Origin: Neodiprion pinetum
Lineage: Eukaryota; Arthropoda; Insecta; Hymenoptera; Diprionidae
Reading direction: 5' to 3'
DNA: 64,000 nucleotides
Assembly: GCF_021155775.2 (NCBI RefSeq)
Contig: NC_060236.1
Coordinates: 25,558,238 to 25,622,237, forward strand
This document shows positions 63,318 through 64,000 of this stretch, one piece after another. The number at the start of each line of letters is the position of its first letter. Within the stretch, counting starts at the first letter, position 1. Position numbers and translations under genes: made by a program. The notes beneath the pieces are model-generated. The model was not told the DNA's origin. It searched no databases and saw nothing but the letters and a program-made list of their open reading frames with translations.

Positions 63318-64000
63318 TTAAGTGGAAACGTGTTGGGACTTCATGTGTAACTTCATGGAGCCCTTCTGAGTAAAACGTTTTGGGCATTTTTCACATGCGT
63401 AAGGTTTCTCTCCAGTGTGGGTGCGATTGTGTATGTGTAAATACTTCCTCGCACTGAATGCTTTTCCACAAACTTCACAAACGTGTGGTTTTTCCCCCGT
63501 GTGAATTCTCATGTGAGTTTCAAAGGAGGCTTTGGTTGAGAGACACTTTCCGCACACCTCACATGTCATCAGGTTCTCACCGGAATGAATTTTCGTATGC
63601 GTTCTCAAAGACTTTTTCCATGTACTTTCAAAGTTGCACAACGAGCATTTATATTTCACAGGTTGTTCGTGCGACTTTTTATGTAATTTCAGATAAGTCC
63701 GACTTAAGAATGTCTCTCCACAAATGTGACACTTGAATGGTTTGTCTCCATCATGTTCCTGCCTCATGTGGTTATTCAATGCCTGTATTGCATAAAACCC
63801 CTTGTTACAAGTCATGCAAAACATGTTGTACTCCTTGTCGTGCCTACTGAGATGTTGTTTCAGAGAAAGTTTAGATTCCTCCACACAACCGCATATATAG
63901 CAAACTACTCGTTGGCCATGTATCTTGGTGTGTTTGTGCAATATCGATTTGGTCTTGTAAGATTTTTCACAAATCAAGCAGGAGAATGGACGGTCTTTAA
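63318..64000 (-). CDS. Finger module Z19 (partial): at least 8 C2H2 fingers
   Basis: An open frame from the window's right edge to a stop at 63318 encodes 226 visible residues, starting KDRPFSCLICEKSYKTKSIL. Eight fingers are seen. The last four are joined by HSGENLMTC, HTGEKPHVC and HTGEKPYAC linkers and end KGSMKLHMKSQHVST. There is no PPLP tail. The leader and splice entry lie beyond the window, so phase cannot be checked. It belongs with Z16-Z18 by its tail and linkers. Confidence 0.88.
   Translation of the reverse strand, partial: KDRPFSCLICEKSYKTKSILHKHTKIHGQRVVCYICGCVEESKLSLKQHLSRHDKEYNMFCMTCNKGFYAIQALNNHMRQEHDGDKPFKCHICGETFLSRTYLKLHKKSHEQPVKYKCSLCNFESTWKKSLRTHTKIHSGENLMTCEVCGKCLSTKASFETHMRIHTGEKPHVCEVCGKAFSARKYLHIHNRTHTGEKPYACEKCPKRFTQKGSMKLHMKSQHVST

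Larger units (their letters stand above)
23574..64000 (-). other. Array of C2H2 terminal-exon modules (candidate single locus)
   Basis: This span holds 19 finger modules (Z1-Z19) and two decayed copies in the same orientation. All 20 modules whose upstream end is visible enter through a 3' splice site leaving one base before the first full codon. The first base is a purine in 19 of 20. None has a credible start codon of its own, while each has its own stop. Spacers of 0.2-2 kb show no ZAD or BTB exon. This is what a shared-5'-exon locus with alternative terminal exons looks like (lola and mod(mdg4) are known cases). The shared exons would lie beyond 64000. A tandem gene family with small hidden first exons remains possible. 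Confidence 0.7.

Noticed and set aside
23574..64000. CRISPR array or bacterial repeat origin for the regular spacing
   Set aside because: The repeats are protein-coding zinc-finger exons with introns and poly(A) signals. The sequence is eukaryotic.

Overview
The window is eukaryotic nuclear DNA from an insect. It has AT-rich spacers, short introns with GT..AG borders, a ZAD zinc-finger gene (an arthropod-specific arrangement) and insect-like versions of P5CR, GSKIP and the TMCC/Dementin family. A holometabolous insect is likely. A hymenopteran is my guess from the gene density and the style of the zinc-finger cluster, but the sequence alone does not prove it. All exon structures were built by hand from splice consensus, frame and phase bookkeeping.

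Left part (1-23 kb), ordinary single genes: the 5' exons of a pyrroline-5-carboxylate reductase gene running off the left edge (minus strand); a four-exon ZAD-C2H2 transcription factor (plus, 5612-8606); a large, mostly empty stretch; a nine-coding-exon TMCC/Dementin-family gene (minus, 13436-17791) with a long CT microsatellite near its presumed promoter; a single-exon GSKIP homologue (minus, 19898-20248); and a seven-exon F-box protein gene (plus, 21092-22907) with its promoter facing GSKIP's.

Right part (23.5-64 kb), one strand, one family: 19 C2H2 zinc-finger modules (Z1-Z19), all on the minus strand, plus two decayed copies (psi-1, psi-2). Every module ends in its own stop, and several have a poly(A) signal just downstream. 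No intact module whose upstream end is visible shows a convincing first exon or start codon. Each begins at a 3' splice site, and all 20 visible entry sites (18 intact, 2 pseudo) leave exactly one base before the first full codon. The simplest reading is a very large locus in which shared 5' exons beyond the right edge are spliced to one of many alternative terminal zinc-finger exons, as in lola or mod(mdg4) but with 9-16 fingers per exon. The alternative is a tandem gene family whose first exons I cannot see.

Within the array, Z4-Z15 form a central subfamily with a shared C-terminal tail (HPG..PPLP...I..I) and often a short shared N-terminal leader. Z1-Z3 and Z16-Z19 lack the tail, and most of them resemble each other in their last fingers. 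This suggests that the central block expanded inside an older array. Variation is concentrated in the leaders and N-terminal fingers, while the last two fingers are almost constant.
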